This document shows positions 1 through 8,532 of a stretch of 64,000 nucleotides of DNA, one piece after another. Location: NCBI GenBank assembly GCA_037383845.1, contig JARRON010000008.1, positions 14,978 to 78,977 on the forward strand. Direction: 5' to 3'. The stretch comes from JARRON01 sp037383845. Its GTDB lineage: Bacteria > Pseudomonadota > Gammaproteobacteria > Steroidobacterales > XN24. Positions within the stretch are counted from its first letter, which is position 1, and every line of letters starts with the position of its first letter. The position numbers were made by a program, and so were the translations under genes. The notes below the pieces were generated by a model. That model did not search any database. It was not told the origin of the DNA and worked only from the letters and a program-made list of their open reading frames with translations.

Positions 1-439
1 CCGCGGACACGGCGGTAAAGGCCTTTATGAGCCCCATGATCGTGCCCAGAAGCCCAAGCAGGGTCGCCATGTTCGCGAACGTAGCCACGTAATGGGTCCG
101 CTTCTCGAGACGCGGCAGCACCTCAAGCAGGCTCTCTTCCATCGCTTTCTCGATGTCATCGCGTCGACGGGCCGTGCCCAGCCTTGACAGCCCATATGCC
201 AGGAGGCTGCCAAGAGACGCCCTGGAATTCGACGCCGCCTGGAGGGCCTCCTGGTACCGGCGTGCCTTCACCATGGGCATGAGCTGCTTCCAGACGCGGC
301 GGTTGGTGAGGTCGGCCGCAGACAGGTACAGCCAGCGCTCCAGGGCGATCGCAACACCCAGGGTCAGTACCACCACGATGGGATACATGAAGGCCCCACC
401 GTCCTGAAAAAACCCAACAACTGCCGAATACGCATCCAT
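1..439 (-). CDS. MotA/TolQ/ExbB-family proton channel subunit (partial, runs off left edge)
   Basis: The visible 146 N-terminal residues contain a first membrane helix at about residues 17-38, a cytoplasmic stretch, and the start of the second helix near 116-146 with the family-typical run ATLLGLLGTIMGLIKAF. TolQ/ExbB proteins form pentameric inner-membrane proton channels with ExbD/TolR and drive envelope work from the proton motive force. The ATG at 439 follows a strong GGAGGAGG ribosome site and sits two bases after the stop of the preceding gene, so it belongs to the minus-strand operon to its right. The C-terminus, and presumably the ExbD/TolR partner, lie beyond position 1. The family is clear; whether it serves TonB, Tol or a motility-like machine is not shown. 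Confidence 0.85.
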   Translation of the reverse strand, partial: MDAYSAVVGFFQDGGAFMYPIVVVLTLGVAIALERWLYLSAADLTNRRVWKQLMPMVKARRYQEALQAASNSRASLGSLLAYGLSRLGTARRRDDIEKAMEESLLEVLPRLEKRTHYVATFANMATLLGLLGTIMGLIKAFTAVSA

Positions 440-441
440 CT

Positions 442-801
442 TCAGTCCTCCTCCGGGGTCGGCTTCCCGGCTTTACTGTCCGTCTGTTCGTTCGCCGCGG
501 GCGCCGCTGCGTTGACCGAGGCCCAGTTCTCCGCCTCCCGGCGCAGGACCCTGCGGTCCACGGGCACCAGCGTTTCGTCCAGCAGGCTCTGCAGGGGACG
601 ACCCGGAAGCTCCCCGGGCGGGGCCTTCTTCCAGGGCACGATGGCCATGACCCGGGGCAGCTCCCGGTGACCGGTGACCTTGGTCGTCTCCAGCTCCACG
701 TCCGTGGGTTCCGTCGCCGGCAAGGGCTGGACCAGGACAGCCCAGATGATCACAAACAGGGCGTGTGGCCGGCAGGGGCAGGCGCGTGCGAGAGATCTCA
801 T
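442..801 (-). CDS. small exported protein of unknown function
   Basis: This is 119 residues. The ATG at 801 overlaps the stop of the upstream TPR lipoprotein gene as ATGA, which argues for this start over a longer reading frame extending to 963. A short basic N-terminus and a hydrophobic stretch (ALFVIIWAVLV) near residues 14-24 look like a signal peptide, and the rest is hydrophilic with a charged C-terminal tail ending PTPEED. I recognise no domain. Its place between a TPR lipoprotein and a TolQ/ExbB gene in a coupled operon suggests an accessory periplasmic part of the same envelope complex. Confidence 0.7.
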   Translation of the reverse strand: MRSLARACPCRPHALFVIIWAVLVQPLPATEPTDVELETTKVTGHRELPRVMAIVPWKKAPPGELPGRPLQSLLDETLVPVDRRVLRREAENWASVNAAAPAANEQTDSKAGKPTPEED

Positions 802-1367
802 CGCTCGACTACCCGGAGGCCAAGGCGCGCGCGGAGCTCCGTCACCCAGTCCGCCACCCGCGGATCTTCCCCCGCGGTCAGGTCCAGGTAACGCTCGTAG
901 CACTCCAGGGCCTCCGCTGGTCGGCCGAGGTAGAGATCCAGCAGCACGCCCCGGTTCTTCCATGCCAGGGGATAAGACGGATCGGAGTCCAGTGCGCGGG
1001 CATAGGCATCGTCGGCCTCCGCCAGCCGGCCCTGCAGGCGAAGCACGATGCCGAGCTCGGACCAGGCAGGGGCAAATGCCGGGTCAATTTCGAGGGCCTC
1101 CCGGAACGCGGCCTCCGCGTCGTCGAGCCGGTCTTGCCGCGCCAGCGCGATGCCGAGGTTTGTCGCCGGCTCGGGATGGCCCGCCCAGCTGCCGTCAGAC
1201 GCAGTGAGAAGCTCGATGGCCTCAGTGTCGTTCCCGGCAGCGAGCGCTGCTTCGGCCCGCGCCAGGCCGGGAGGCACCGGCGCTGTGTCGCCATCTCCCG
1301 TCCCGCCGGGCGCAGCACATCCGCCCGCAAGTGCAAGCAGGGCGACCACGCAGGCGCGGCGGGCCAG
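798..1367 (-). CDS. TPR lipoprotein
   Basis: The frame encodes a short basic and hydrophobic signal ending in the lipobox LAGGC, then a low-complexity linker and at least three tetratricopeptide repeats (for example NLGIALARQDRLDDAEAAFREAL). It is probably a lipid-anchored periplasmic scaffold. The start is uncertain. An ATG at 1445 would overlap the upstream gene by 77 bases and give an overlong signal; a GTG at 1349 leaves too short a signal; a CTG near 1367, directly beside the upstream stop, gives the best lipoprotein signal and is used here. The 3' end overlaps the next gene as ATGA, so the two are translationally coupled. A TPR lipoprotein beside TolQ-like genes resembles the arrangement in several envelope-spanning machines. 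Confidence 0.7.
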   Translation of the reverse strand: MARRACVVALLALAGGCAAPGGTGDGDTAPVPPGLARAEAALAAGNDTEAIELLTASDGSWAGHPEPATNLGIALARQDRLDDAEAAFREALEIDPAFAPAWSELGIVLRLQGRLAEADDAYARALDSDPSYPLAWKNRGVLLDLYLGRPAEALECYERYLDLTAGEDPRVADWVTELRARLGLRVVER

Positions 1368-1368
1368 C

Positions 1369-4140
1369 TCAGTCGGACAGGCGTACAAGTCGCTCTCCTG
1401 TTTCGCGTCGGTCCCAGCGCGCCGGAACCAGGCGCGACAGCGCATCGAAGCTCTTCACGATCCACTCATCGTAGAGGCCTTCCGCCGCACGGGCGGCGTT
1501 CGCTTCGTGAATGTCTATGGCCTTCTCCTCGAACGGGAAAGCCTGCTCCTCCAGCAACAGTTCGTACTGCTCCAGTGTTTCCGCATCCAGGCCCGCCGGA
1601 CGGGCAGACTGCATAAGGGCGCTGCCCATTCCCCGGTAAAGTTCTCCCATTCGGAAAGTCGCCTCGGTGGTCACCTCGGCAACGTTGTAGCGGGCGGCGG
1701 CACCGAGAGCGGCGACCGCCGCTTCCATGGTTGACACCTTCGCCGGCACGGTTTGCTCCAGTGGAAGCGCCAGTTCCGCTGTCGCGAACGCCTCTACCGC
1801 TGGCCGGGCCAGCTCCATCGCAGCCTCGGCCGCCAGCGTGGTGCTTCGTGCCGAGGCCGCCGGGCCCGCCGCGGCCTGTGCGGTGATGATCTCCCTGAGC
1901 CAGTGTTGTCGTCGCTCCAGATCCTGTCGGCGGCCGGCAAGCTCAGCAAGTCGTGAACGAGCCTCGAAGGCAGCGTCGGCGGGCTCGGCGAAGCGCCGCA
2001 GGTAGTCCTCCAGGCCGGCCTCGGCGTCCGCCATGAGGCCCGCCTCGACGTACAGCTCCGCTGCCCTCCAGGCCGCCGTTCGACGCAGCGCGACATCTTC
2101 TCCCGGCAACCGGGATACCGCCGACCAGGCCGGCGCTGCCCGTCCCGGATCACCAGCGTTGACGAGGGCCTCTGCAAGACTGATGCGAGCGCCCGGGGCC
2201 AGCGGGTGGCCGGGCCACGCGCCCAGGAAGTCCTCGTAGGCCGCTGCTGCCGCCGTCCAGTCGCCCTGGCGGAACAGCAAGGCTGCGGCATCATGGCGAC
2301 CACTGGCCGCGAGGGGACTGGTGGGGACTGCGTCCGCGACGCGCCGGTAGTGGACGACAGCCTGAACAGGATCACCGGCCGCCTCCGCGGCCTCCCCCTG
2401 CCGGTAGATTGCGGCGGCAAGCCGTTCCGTGACGGCTCCCTCGAGACTGCTGTCCCCAGGCGATGTCAGCCACTCCGCGTACCTGCCCTCCGCGACCGGG
2501 TAGGCACCGAGGCCGAACGCCGCGTGGCCCGACACGAGGAGCGCCGCGGCAGCATCTGCCGGGTCCGCCCGTCCGTCGGCCAGTGCCCGGTCCGCCTGTA
2601 ACGCTGCGTCCTCGAGCCTGCCCATGTCCAGTAAGCGCCGGGCTGCTTCCACGCGCACGGCCGGCGCTCTGGGATCGCTACCGAAAGCGTCTGCGAAGGC
2701 CAGCTGGGCATCGATCAGCTCCGACCGGGCGGCGCTCCGGGAATCCATGCTGCCGTCCTCGTTTTCGGACTCGACCAGGTCGCGCCGTGCGACGATGGCT
2801 GCGAAGCCCGCCTCCGCAGCCCTCGCGTGATTCCCGTACGCAAATGCGGCCGAGTGATAGGCTTCCGCCGCCGCCACGAGTCGCCCGTCCTCATACAGCA
2901 GTTCGCCCAGAAGGAAGTGCCGCTCCGGCGCTTCCGGAGCGCCGGGGAACTCCTCGAGCCAGCGCCTGTACCACTCGGCGGCCTCAAGAGCCGAACCGTC
3001 ACCCGCCTGGAAGGCCGCGTGGTGATGGGCGGCCAGTGTGTCCAGCGCGTCCTTGAGCTGCTTCCGGACTTGTGGATGGTCTGCGGCTTGCCGCCCCTCC
3101 CACCACGGGCTCTGTCGGCCGAAGGCATCGGCGTACTCGGCCATGGCGATCAGGGCCTCGCCGGAAAAACCGCCTTCCGTCAACGCCCCGATCGCGCGGC
3201 CCTGCATGTCCGGCGCCTTGACGTCCAGGGGCGCGCGACGAGCCCATCCTGCGTAAGCGGCGGCCGCGTCAGTCCATCGCTCGTTGTCCCGGTACAGATC
3301 ACCCAGCCGCGCCCAGGCCAGCCATGCCCAGCCCGCAGCGGAAGGAACCGAATCCAGCCACCGGGCCACCGACTCCGGTCCATCCAGCGCTGCAAAACCG
3401 ATTGCCATGGCCCGGAGGCTGTCCTCCACCAGCTCCCGTCCGGCGGCATCCTGCTCAGCCAGGGGATTCTCGGCGAGCCGGGCGGCAAACGCGGGAAAAC
3501 TCTCCTCGTGACGAGCCTGCTTGAACAGTGCCCAGCCGAGCTTGTACTGCGCCTGCTCGGCGAACTCGCCCCCTGCGCTGGCGTCCCGTGTCGCCCGGTA
3601 CGCTTCCTCCGCAGCCGCCCAGTCACTCGAGGCGAAGCGCGATTCGCCGATCCGGAACCACGCCTCTGGGGCCATTGGCGACCCGGGATACTCATTTACC
3701 AGCGCCGCCAGGGCAGCCTCGGCTGCCTGGGTCCGGGCTGCCATCGCGTGTGCACGGGCGAGCTGATAGAGCCAGTGATCCCGCGATGGTGCATCTGTCA
3801 GCGCTGGTGCTGAAAGGAGCTGTTCGTAGAGGCTTACGGACTCCGCCAACATGGCGTCCGCCGGACGGCCCTCTGCCACAGCGGCTTCTGCGGCGTCCAG
3901 GCGCAGGTCGGCGAGGCGGCGCATCGCCGTCAGGCGCAAAGTCTCGTCGGCGGCCGCAGGAGAAGCGAGAAAGGCAGCGTAAGCGTCGGCGGCCTTTTGC
4001 GGGTCAGAATCCGGATCGGGCCGGCCGGGAACGATTTCGACGGGAACCGCGTCGGCCACCGTGGGAACCGGATCAGGCGTATCCGTCCCGCTCGCGAACG
4101 GCCAGAGGCCGGCCAGGGCAATGAGGGCGACGGCGCTCAA
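1369..4140 (-). CDS. large TPR-repeat envelope protein
   Basis: About 923 residues from a TTG start that overlaps the upstream stop (TTGA). An open frame continues back to 4533 but only as a shadow of the neighbouring gene. The N-terminus (SAVALIALAGLWPFASG) is a membrane anchor or signal. The rest is almost entirely helical TPR-like repeats with motifs such as YLRRFAEPADAAFEARSRLA and NEYPGSPMAPEAWFRIGESR, typical of periplasmic scaffold proteins with many alpha-solenoid repeats. No enzymatic domain is visible. It lies in the coupled minus-strand operon upstream of the TPR lipoprotein and TolQ homologue. Function inferred: a structural scaffold of an envelope complex; the exact partner is unknown. 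Confidence 0.8.
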   Translation of the reverse strand: MSAVALIALAGLWPFASGTDTPDPVPTVADAVPVEIVPGRPDPDSDPQKAADAYAAFLASPAAADETLRLTAMRRLADLRLDAAEAAVAEGRPADAMLAESVSLYEQLLSAPALTDAPSRDHWLYQLARAHAMAARTQAAEAALAALVNEYPGSPMAPEAWFRIGESRFASSDWAAAEEAYRATRDASAGGEFAEQAQYKLGWALFKQARHEESFPAFAARLAENPLAEQDAAGRELVEDSLRAMAIGFAALDGPESVARWLDSVPSAAGWAWLAWARLGDLYRDNERWTDAAAAYAGWARRAPLDVKAPDMQGRAIGALTEGGFSGEALIAMAEYADAFGRQSPWWEGRQAADHPQVRKQLKDALDTLAAHHHAAFQAGDGSALEAAEWYRRWLEEFPGAPEAPERHFLLGELLYEDGRLVAAAEAYHSAAFAYGNHARAAEAGFAAIVARRDLVESENEDGSMDSRSAARSELIDAQLAFADAFGSDPRAPAVRVEAARRLLDMGRLEDAALQADRALADGRADPADAAAALLVSGHAAFGLGAYPVAEGRYAEWLTSPGDSSLEGAVTERLAAAIYRQGEAAEAAGDPVQAVVHYRRVADAVPTSPLAASGRHDAAALLFRQGDWTAAAAAYEDFLGAWPGHPLAPGARISLAEALVNAGDPGRAAPAWSAVSRLPGEDVALRRTAAWRAAELYVEAGLMADAEAGLEDYLRRFAEPADAAFEARSRLAELAGRRQDLERRQHWLREIITAQAAAGPAASARSTTLAAEAAMELARPAVEAFATAELALPLEQTVPAKVSTMEAAVAALGAAARYNVAEVTTEATFRMGELYRGMGSALMQSARPAGLDAETLEQYELLLEEQAFPFEEKAIDIHEANAARAAEGLYDEWIVKSFDALSRLVPARWDRRETGERLVRLSD

Positions 4141-5993
4141 GGCGACGCCTCCGGTGCCTGCGCGGCGCCGCTGCCGCTTTCCGCGACAGGGCCGTTCGCG
4201 GCCGCGTCCCACGCCGCCGCCAGTGCGAATCTCGCCTCTCCCAGGTATCCGGCAACGCGCTGTCGTCGGCGCTCCAGGCTGTCGAGCAGCAGGACGCGGA
4301 TCTCGCCGAGCCGGCGCGCCCGGGCGGTTTCCACGCGGGAGAGGAGTGATTCGACGCGATCGGCCTGCGCGTCGATACGGACGCTGTAGCCGGTGAAGGT
4401 CGCCGGCGCTGCCGCCAGTTCGGCTTTCACCGACTCGTGCCTGGCGCGCGCCTGGGCAAGCAGCCGCTCCGACTGGGAAAGAGCTTTCTGCAGGGCTCGC
4501 AGCCGCTCCGGCCACGCCGCGTGCATCCGCCACGCGAGCGCTCCTTCCAGTCTGCGGAGCCGATCCAGGGCCTGGGCCCGTTCCGAGCTCTCCGGGAGCG
4601 ACAGGGCTCGCGCCCGCGCGGCTTCGATGCGCGCCTGCTGGTCCCTCTGCTTAGGGCTGGCCAGCGCCAGCGGGTCAGGTCGCTCCGTCAACTGCCGCAC
4701 GCGTGCCTGCTGTCTGAGATATTCCGCCTCCAGCTCTTCGATCCGGTCTGCGGATATCGCCTCCCTGACGCCGGGCGCAACGCGTTCGTACCGGGCACGA
4801 CGCGCGTCTACCATGTCGCGGAAGGCGACCAGGCTACGCTGCCAGTGGGAGAGGTTCTCGGCCATGTGGTCAAGGTCCCGCAGGTCCGCCATCGCCGTCC
4901 GGAAGGGGTAGTCTGCAGCCAGGGCGTGCATATAGCTGCCGAGGGGGCCGTTGCTGCTGAAATCTTCTTCCCGGAGCATCGGGAGCAGTCCGTCTCCGGC
5001 AGCCGCCGCCAGGGCTGCCTCGAGACGCTCTGTTTCAGCCTCGCAGGCGGCCACAGCTACCTCATAGCCCGCGACGCTTTCGCCCCGGGCGTTCAGCTGA
5101 TGCCACGCCCAGGGGACCGCGAGGAGTGCTTCCAGGCGTGCGTCGTCCGGTTCCGTGGTTGCGGTGAGCTGCCGCCAGGGGCCCAGTGCTGCCCTGAAGC
5201 GTCCGCGCTGAGCCTCCGCCCAGCCCGCCGCCAGAAGCGCACGTCCGGAGAAAGGCCCGCCCAGTCGGACCCGGTCCAGAGCGAGTCGGGCACTGTCCGG
5301 GTCTCCGGCCTCGAGATACGCGAGGCCCAGCGCCAGGTTCGCCCGGTCTCTCAGCAGCCGCGTCTCCTCCGTGGATGCCTCTGCGGTCCCCACACGACGG
5401 AGCACGGCAACGGCTTCCTCCTCCTGTCCCGCGCGGGACAGAGCGACGGCCATGTTGAAGTCTGCAAACGCCCGCCATGCCCCGGGATAGTCGGGGGTGG
5501 AAAGGCGGGATACGGCCTGATCATGGCGTCCCAGCGCGATCAGTACGCGGCCGGTCAGCTCATTCCGGTCTGGGTCGAACGCGCGAGGCAACGCGTCACC
5601 GATGCGTTCCAGGGCCGCGTAGGCGTCGGCGTATTCACCTCGCTCGTGGCGGATGCGCGCAAGCCAGTACCAGGCCTGGTCGCGGCGTTCCGGCGTCGTC
5701 CCTTGCTCGAGCAGAGACAGGAATATGCTCTCGGCGCGGTCGCGCAGACCCCAGGCCAGGTAGGTGCCTCCCCTCAGCAGCGCGGCATCTTCAGCGTGGT
5801 GGCTCAGCTCTGCCCGTGACTCGGCGGCTGCCAGTCTCACCAGGGCCCGGAATGACTCGTCCTGGAAGTGCTCGTAAAGCACTTCGCCCCACGCCAGGTC
5901 ACGTGCGGCGGAGGGCGCCTCGGCGCTCTGCGCCGGCCCGAAGGCCGCCGTACAGAACAGCAAGACGGTGACGAGCTGCGGAGTCGGGCGCAT
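4137..5993 (-). CDS. exported TPR/coiled-coil protein
   Basis: This 618-residue protein starts with a signal peptide (VTVLLFCTAAFGPAQSAEA) cleaved near residue 23. Residues about 50-300 form TPR-like helix pairs (LIALGRHDQAVSRL, LGLAYLEAGDPDSARLAL). Residues about 370-580 are rich in R, E, A and L heptads and probably form coiled coils. It ends in an alanine- and proline-rich tail. It is six bases downstream of the preceding gene and its stop overlaps the TTG of the next large TPR protein, so the pair is co-translated. I do not recognise a named family; a periplasmic scaffold role is inferred from architecture and context. Confidence 0.8.
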   Translation of the reverse strand: MRPTPQLVTVLLFCTAAFGPAQSAEAPSAARDLAWGEVLYEHFQDESFRALVRLAAAESRAELSHHAEDAALLRGGTYLAWGLRDRAESIFLSLLEQGTTPERRDQAWYWLARIRHERGEYADAYAALERIGDALPRAFDPDRNELTGRVLIALGRHDQAVSRLSTPDYPGAWRAFADFNMAVALSRAGQEEEAVAVLRRVGTAEASTEETRLLRDRANLALGLAYLEAGDPDSARLALDRVRLGGPFSGRALLAAGWAEAQRGRFRAALGPWRQLTATTEPDDARLEALLAVPWAWHQLNARGESVAGYEVAVAACEAETERLEAALAAAAGDGLLPMLREEDFSSNGPLGSYMHALAADYPFRTAMADLRDLDHMAENLSHWQRSLVAFRDMVDARRARYERVAPGVREAISADRIEELEAEYLRQQARVRQLTERPDPLALASPKQRDQQARIEAARARALSLPESSERAQALDRLRRLEGALAWRMHAAWPERLRALQKALSQSERLLAQARARHESVKAELAAAPATFTGYSVRIDAQADRVESLLSRVETARARRLGEIRVLLLDSLERRRQRVAGYLGEARFALAAAWDAAANGPVAESGSGAAQAPEASP

Positions 5994-5999
5994 CGCGGA

Positions 6000-6557
6000 C
6001 TATTCCCAGCTCTTGACCCTGAAATCCGGTTGCTGGAGCGCCTCGCTGTCGCTGATCGCCAACTCGAGCTGCTGCGGCCCCAGGCCTTTTTCGAACGCCA
6101 GGCTTGTCGCCCGCCGGTACTCCCGACCGTGGGGACCCTGCCCCGAGAAGACCGCGACCAGTTCGTGCTCGCCGGCCTTCATGTTCCCGACCCACAGGCG
6201 CTGCACCCCGCCCCGGTGCAGCGCCTCTACTTCGCGCCGGGTATAGAGGTACTTGGCCACCCGCTCGTCGTTGATGGACAGCTCTACCGCGTCGAGTTCG
6301 AAGAATTCGCCGACGTCCATTGACACGTAGACCGCGACCTGCGTGCTGGCAGGAAAGAGAATCTCTTCCTCGAGAAGAAAGAGATCCCGATTGAGATCGA
6401 CGAGATCCTGCTTGAGGTCGCGGACCTCGGCGTCGGGCGAGACCTCCTGGGCCGCGCTGCCGGCAGCGACGAGCCCCAGTATCAGGCCGGCCAGGACGCC
6501 GGCACCCAGGCCGGCGCGCGGCCTACCACCAGCCGGAGAACCAGACCTGGAAGACAT
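6000..6557 (-). CDS. conserved exported protein of unknown function
   Basis: About 185 residues. The start is ambiguous between ATGs at 6581 and 6557; both overlap the 3' end of the DUF3570 gene. A hydrophobic stretch (GAGVLAGLILGLVAAGSAAQ) forms the signal peptide, followed by a short coiled coil (DLKQDLVDLNRDLFLLEEE) and a compact beta-rich domain with segments such as VAVYVSMDVGEFFELDAVEL and GEHELVAVFSGQGPHGREYR. I recall similar proteins in other gammaproteobacteria being labelled as regulators, but nothing here binds DNA and the signal peptide argues for a periplasmic location. It may act with the beta-barrel encoded just upstream. Confidence 0.7.
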   Translation of the reverse strand: MSSRSGSPAGGRPRAGLGAGVLAGLILGLVAAGSAAQEVSPDAEVRDLKQDLVDLNRDLFLLEEEILFPASTQVAVYVSMDVGEFFELDAVELSINDERVAKYLYTRREVEALHRGGVQRLWVGNMKAGEHELVAVFSGQGPHGREYRRATSLAFEKGLGPQQLELAISDSEALQQPDFRVKSWE

Positions 6558-7689
6558 GGCTGTCGAATGCATAAAGCTCACCGTTTCGGATATCGGTAAA
6601 GTCGTTGTAGTCGAAGCGGAGGTAGTCGTAGCCCACGGAGAGGGATCCTCGGCTGAGCATTCCGATCCGGCCCGAGAGGTCCCAGGTCAGACGCCCTCCG
6701 AAGGCATGGGAGTCGAACGTGGACAACTCCTTGTCCCGGGCCATGTAGTCGTACTCGCGATCGAAATCGTCCGCGTAGAACGATGCGGCATCCTGCGTGT
6801 AAAAGCGGTAGGAAAGCTCAGCCACCAGCCCGGGGCTGACGTGCCGCGCGCCGGCGAGTTCTAGCGTATGGGAGGTGAGCTGCCAGGTATCCCGGTACCA
6901 GCGATAGCCCGCCCGGAGTGAAGCGCCTTCCCCCATCCAGCGGACGGCGCGGATCGCAGCGGCGTGGCTGTTCCGCGCCCGCGGGTACCGTTCGGGAACC
7001 TGCGCTCCCAGGATCCGCGCGGAGCGATAGGGATTCGCCAGGTAACCGGCCTCCAGGACGGCCTCGTAGTCCAGGGTCGCGATCAGCCTGGGGGTCAGGA
7101 CCTGGGACAGGCCGAGGCGAAACCGGTCCCGGTCAACGCGATCCCGGAAATCCGTGTCGACCCGCATTACGACATCGTCGCCGTGGCCATAGCCCATGGA
7201 GAGAGTGGACAGCCCGCCGAAGAAGACCTGGGATATGGCCGCGGTGTAGGTATCCGACTCGTAGTCGTTCTCGTCACTGGACACGTAGCCGACGCTCATC
7301 AGGCTGTCGCCTTTCAGCCACTTCAGGCCCGTGCCGATTTCCTCCCGCCGTTCCGCGTAAGGACTGGCCGAAGTCACCACGTCGATGGACGCGGCACTGA
7401 TGGAATCCACGTAGTAGCTGACGTTTGCCGAGAAATCCCGGGCGAAGGACTTTGTCAGCTCCATGGCGGGACCGGTTACCTCGACCCCCCCGCCGTCATA
7501 GCTGTGGAACATGAGCTCTGCAGAATCCTCAGGCAGGGTGGCCGCCTGCAGCGCCACGACGGCCAGGCCGAACAGCGCGGCGGCTGCCACGCCGGTCACG
7601 CCCCGCCGATGCCATGCGGCGGCTCCGTCGCGCCTAGTTGCAGCCACAGCCTCCGCCCTCACTTTCGGTGGCGCCCCGCGAGCCTTCAC
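6523..7689 (-). CDS. DUF3570 outer-membrane beta-barrel protein
   Basis: The mature part begins LPEDSAELMFHSYDGGGVEV, which matches the conserved opening of DUF3570 proteins. The SASPY segment, regularly alternating amphipathic strands and a C-terminal aromatic residue (VWFSGWW at the end) mark an outer-membrane barrel of about 350 residues. The ATG at 7689 overlaps the DUF4266 gene by 56 bases; a GTG at 7599 would avoid the overlap but give a signal without positive charges, so the longer form is kept. DUF3570, DUF4266 and TlpA-like thioredoxin genes commonly sit together, and from memory often beside an ApbE flavin transferase, which is not present here. The molecular function is not established. 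Confidence 0.85.
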   Translation of the reverse strand: MKARGAPPKVRAEAVAATRRDGAAAWHRRGVTGVAAAALFGLAVVALQAATLPEDSAELMFHSYDGGGVEVTGPAMELTKSFARDFSANVSYYVDSISAASIDVVTSASPYAERREEIGTGLKWLKGDSLMSVGYVSSDENDYESDTYTAAISQVFFGGLSTLSMGYGHGDDVVMRVDTDFRDRVDRDRFRLGLSQVLTPRLIATLDYEAVLEAGYLANPYRSARILGAQVPERYPRARNSHAAAIRAVRWMGEGASLRAGYRWYRDTWQLTSHTLELAGARHVSPGLVAELSYRFYTQDAASFYADDFDREYDYMARDKELSTFDSHAFGGRLTWDLSGRIGMLSRGSLSVGYDYLRFDYNDFTDIRNGELYAFDSHVFQVWFSGWW

Positions 7690-7882
7690 GGACGTCGAAC
7701 ACGTGCTGCCGGTAGGCGTCCATCATCCCGTTGCGGGAAAGCGCCATCACCGGATCGGCCAGCGCCTCCCGCTCATAGGGCTTGACCCAGGGTTCCGGAG
7801 CAGCACATCCGGAGAGTGCGGCCAGGGCCGCGGCAAGGACCACGGCACGGAAGGCCGCCGGGCCCCAGCCCCGCTCGCGCAT
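7634..7882 (-). CDS. DUF4266 mini-lipoprotein with C-terminal GGGCGCN
   Basis: An 82-residue protein from the ATG at 7882; a longer frame to 8011 lacks signal-peptide character. The signal is followed by the lipobox LSGCAAPEPW, so the mature lipoprotein is only about 60 residues. It has the DUF4266 hallmarks: a LADPVMALS segment, a short conserved helix ending YRQHVFDVREG, and a glycine-rich C-terminal tail GGGCGCN with two cysteines. The paired cysteines could bind metal, take part in thiol-disulfide exchange with the neighbouring TlpA-like protein, or be a modification site; the sequence does not decide. Its gene overlaps the DUF3570 barrel gene and follows tlpA. Confidence 0.85.
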   Translation of the reverse strand: MRERGWGPAAFRAVVLAAALAALSGCAAPEPWVKPYEREALADPVMALSRNGMMDAYRQHVFDVREGSRGATESEGGGCGCN

Positions 7883-8013
7883 GCGGGCCAGGGACAGATT
7901 CAGGCCTTTGTCCCAGGCTCTGCCCGGCACGCGACCGAGGATCCGGGCCTCGTCACCCCGGCATGAGCCCTGGCATGACCGCCGCGCTGGCGAAGATAGA
8001 TTTGCGCCCATGG

Positions 8014-8532
8014 TCAGTCTTCCCTCAGCAAGGCTCGAACGCCGTCCACGTAGAGGGTCTCCACGCCCGGCTGGTAACCGTGGTGCACGCTGCGCACGCG
8101 ACCGTCCTTGTCGATCAGGACGGTCATGGGCATGGCCTGGACGTCGTAAATGCGGCTGACCTGCTGCTCGTCATCAAACAGCAGGGGGAAACTCACGCCG
8201 AGTTCGCTCGCCAGCCGTTCCGCTCGCGCCGGGTCCTCGTCTATGTTCACACCGAGCAACGTAAGGCCGGCGGCGCTGTAGCGGGCGTGGATCTCCTCCA
8301 GGCGGGGCATCTCCTGCCGGCAGGGGCCGCACCATGTAGCCCAGAAATTGAGCAGTACCACGTCCCCGCGGAGCTCGGACAACCGGAGGTTGCCGCCCGC
8401 GGCGGTCCGAAGCGCAAAGTCCGGCGCCTCGGCCCCGACGGCAAGCCGGGCCTGGCTGGCAGGTGCGGAGGCCGCCACCAGGACGAGCGCGACCGCGGTG
8501 ACCGCCGCAAGCAGAGATCGCGACCCTGCCAT
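8014..8532 (-). CDS. TlpA/ResA-like periplasmic thioredoxin
   Basis: 172 residues with an N-terminal signal or membrane anchor and a thioredoxin fold of the AhpC-TSA/Redoxin type. The active site is WCGPC (Cys68 and Cys71 from this start) in the context LLNFWATWCGPCRQEMP, with the later cis-proline segment AMPMTVLID. Such proteins reduce disulfides in the periplasm, often on apo-cytochromes or cysteine-containing lipoproteins. Its start overlaps the stop of the barrel lipoprotein gene as TGATG. In this operon, plausible substrates are the CXXCH/CX4CH proteins encoded upstream or the cysteine-tailed DUF4266 lipoprotein downstream. A longer frame to 8580 is less likely. Confidence 0.88.
   Translation of the reverse strand: MAGSRSLLAAVTAVALVLVAASAPASQARLAVGAEAPDFALRTAAGGNLRLSELRGDVVLLNFWATWCGPCRQEMPRLEEIHARYSAAGLTLLGVNIDEDPARAERLASELGVSFPLLFDDEQQVSRIYDVQAMPMTVLIDKDGRVRSVHHGYQPGVETLYVDGVRALLRED

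Noticed and set aside
4141..4533. Upstream extension of the large TPR protein gene
   Set aside because: The extension overlaps the end of the neighbouring exported TPR gene and has no signal peptide; the TTG at 4140 gives a hydrophobic start and normal gene coupling.
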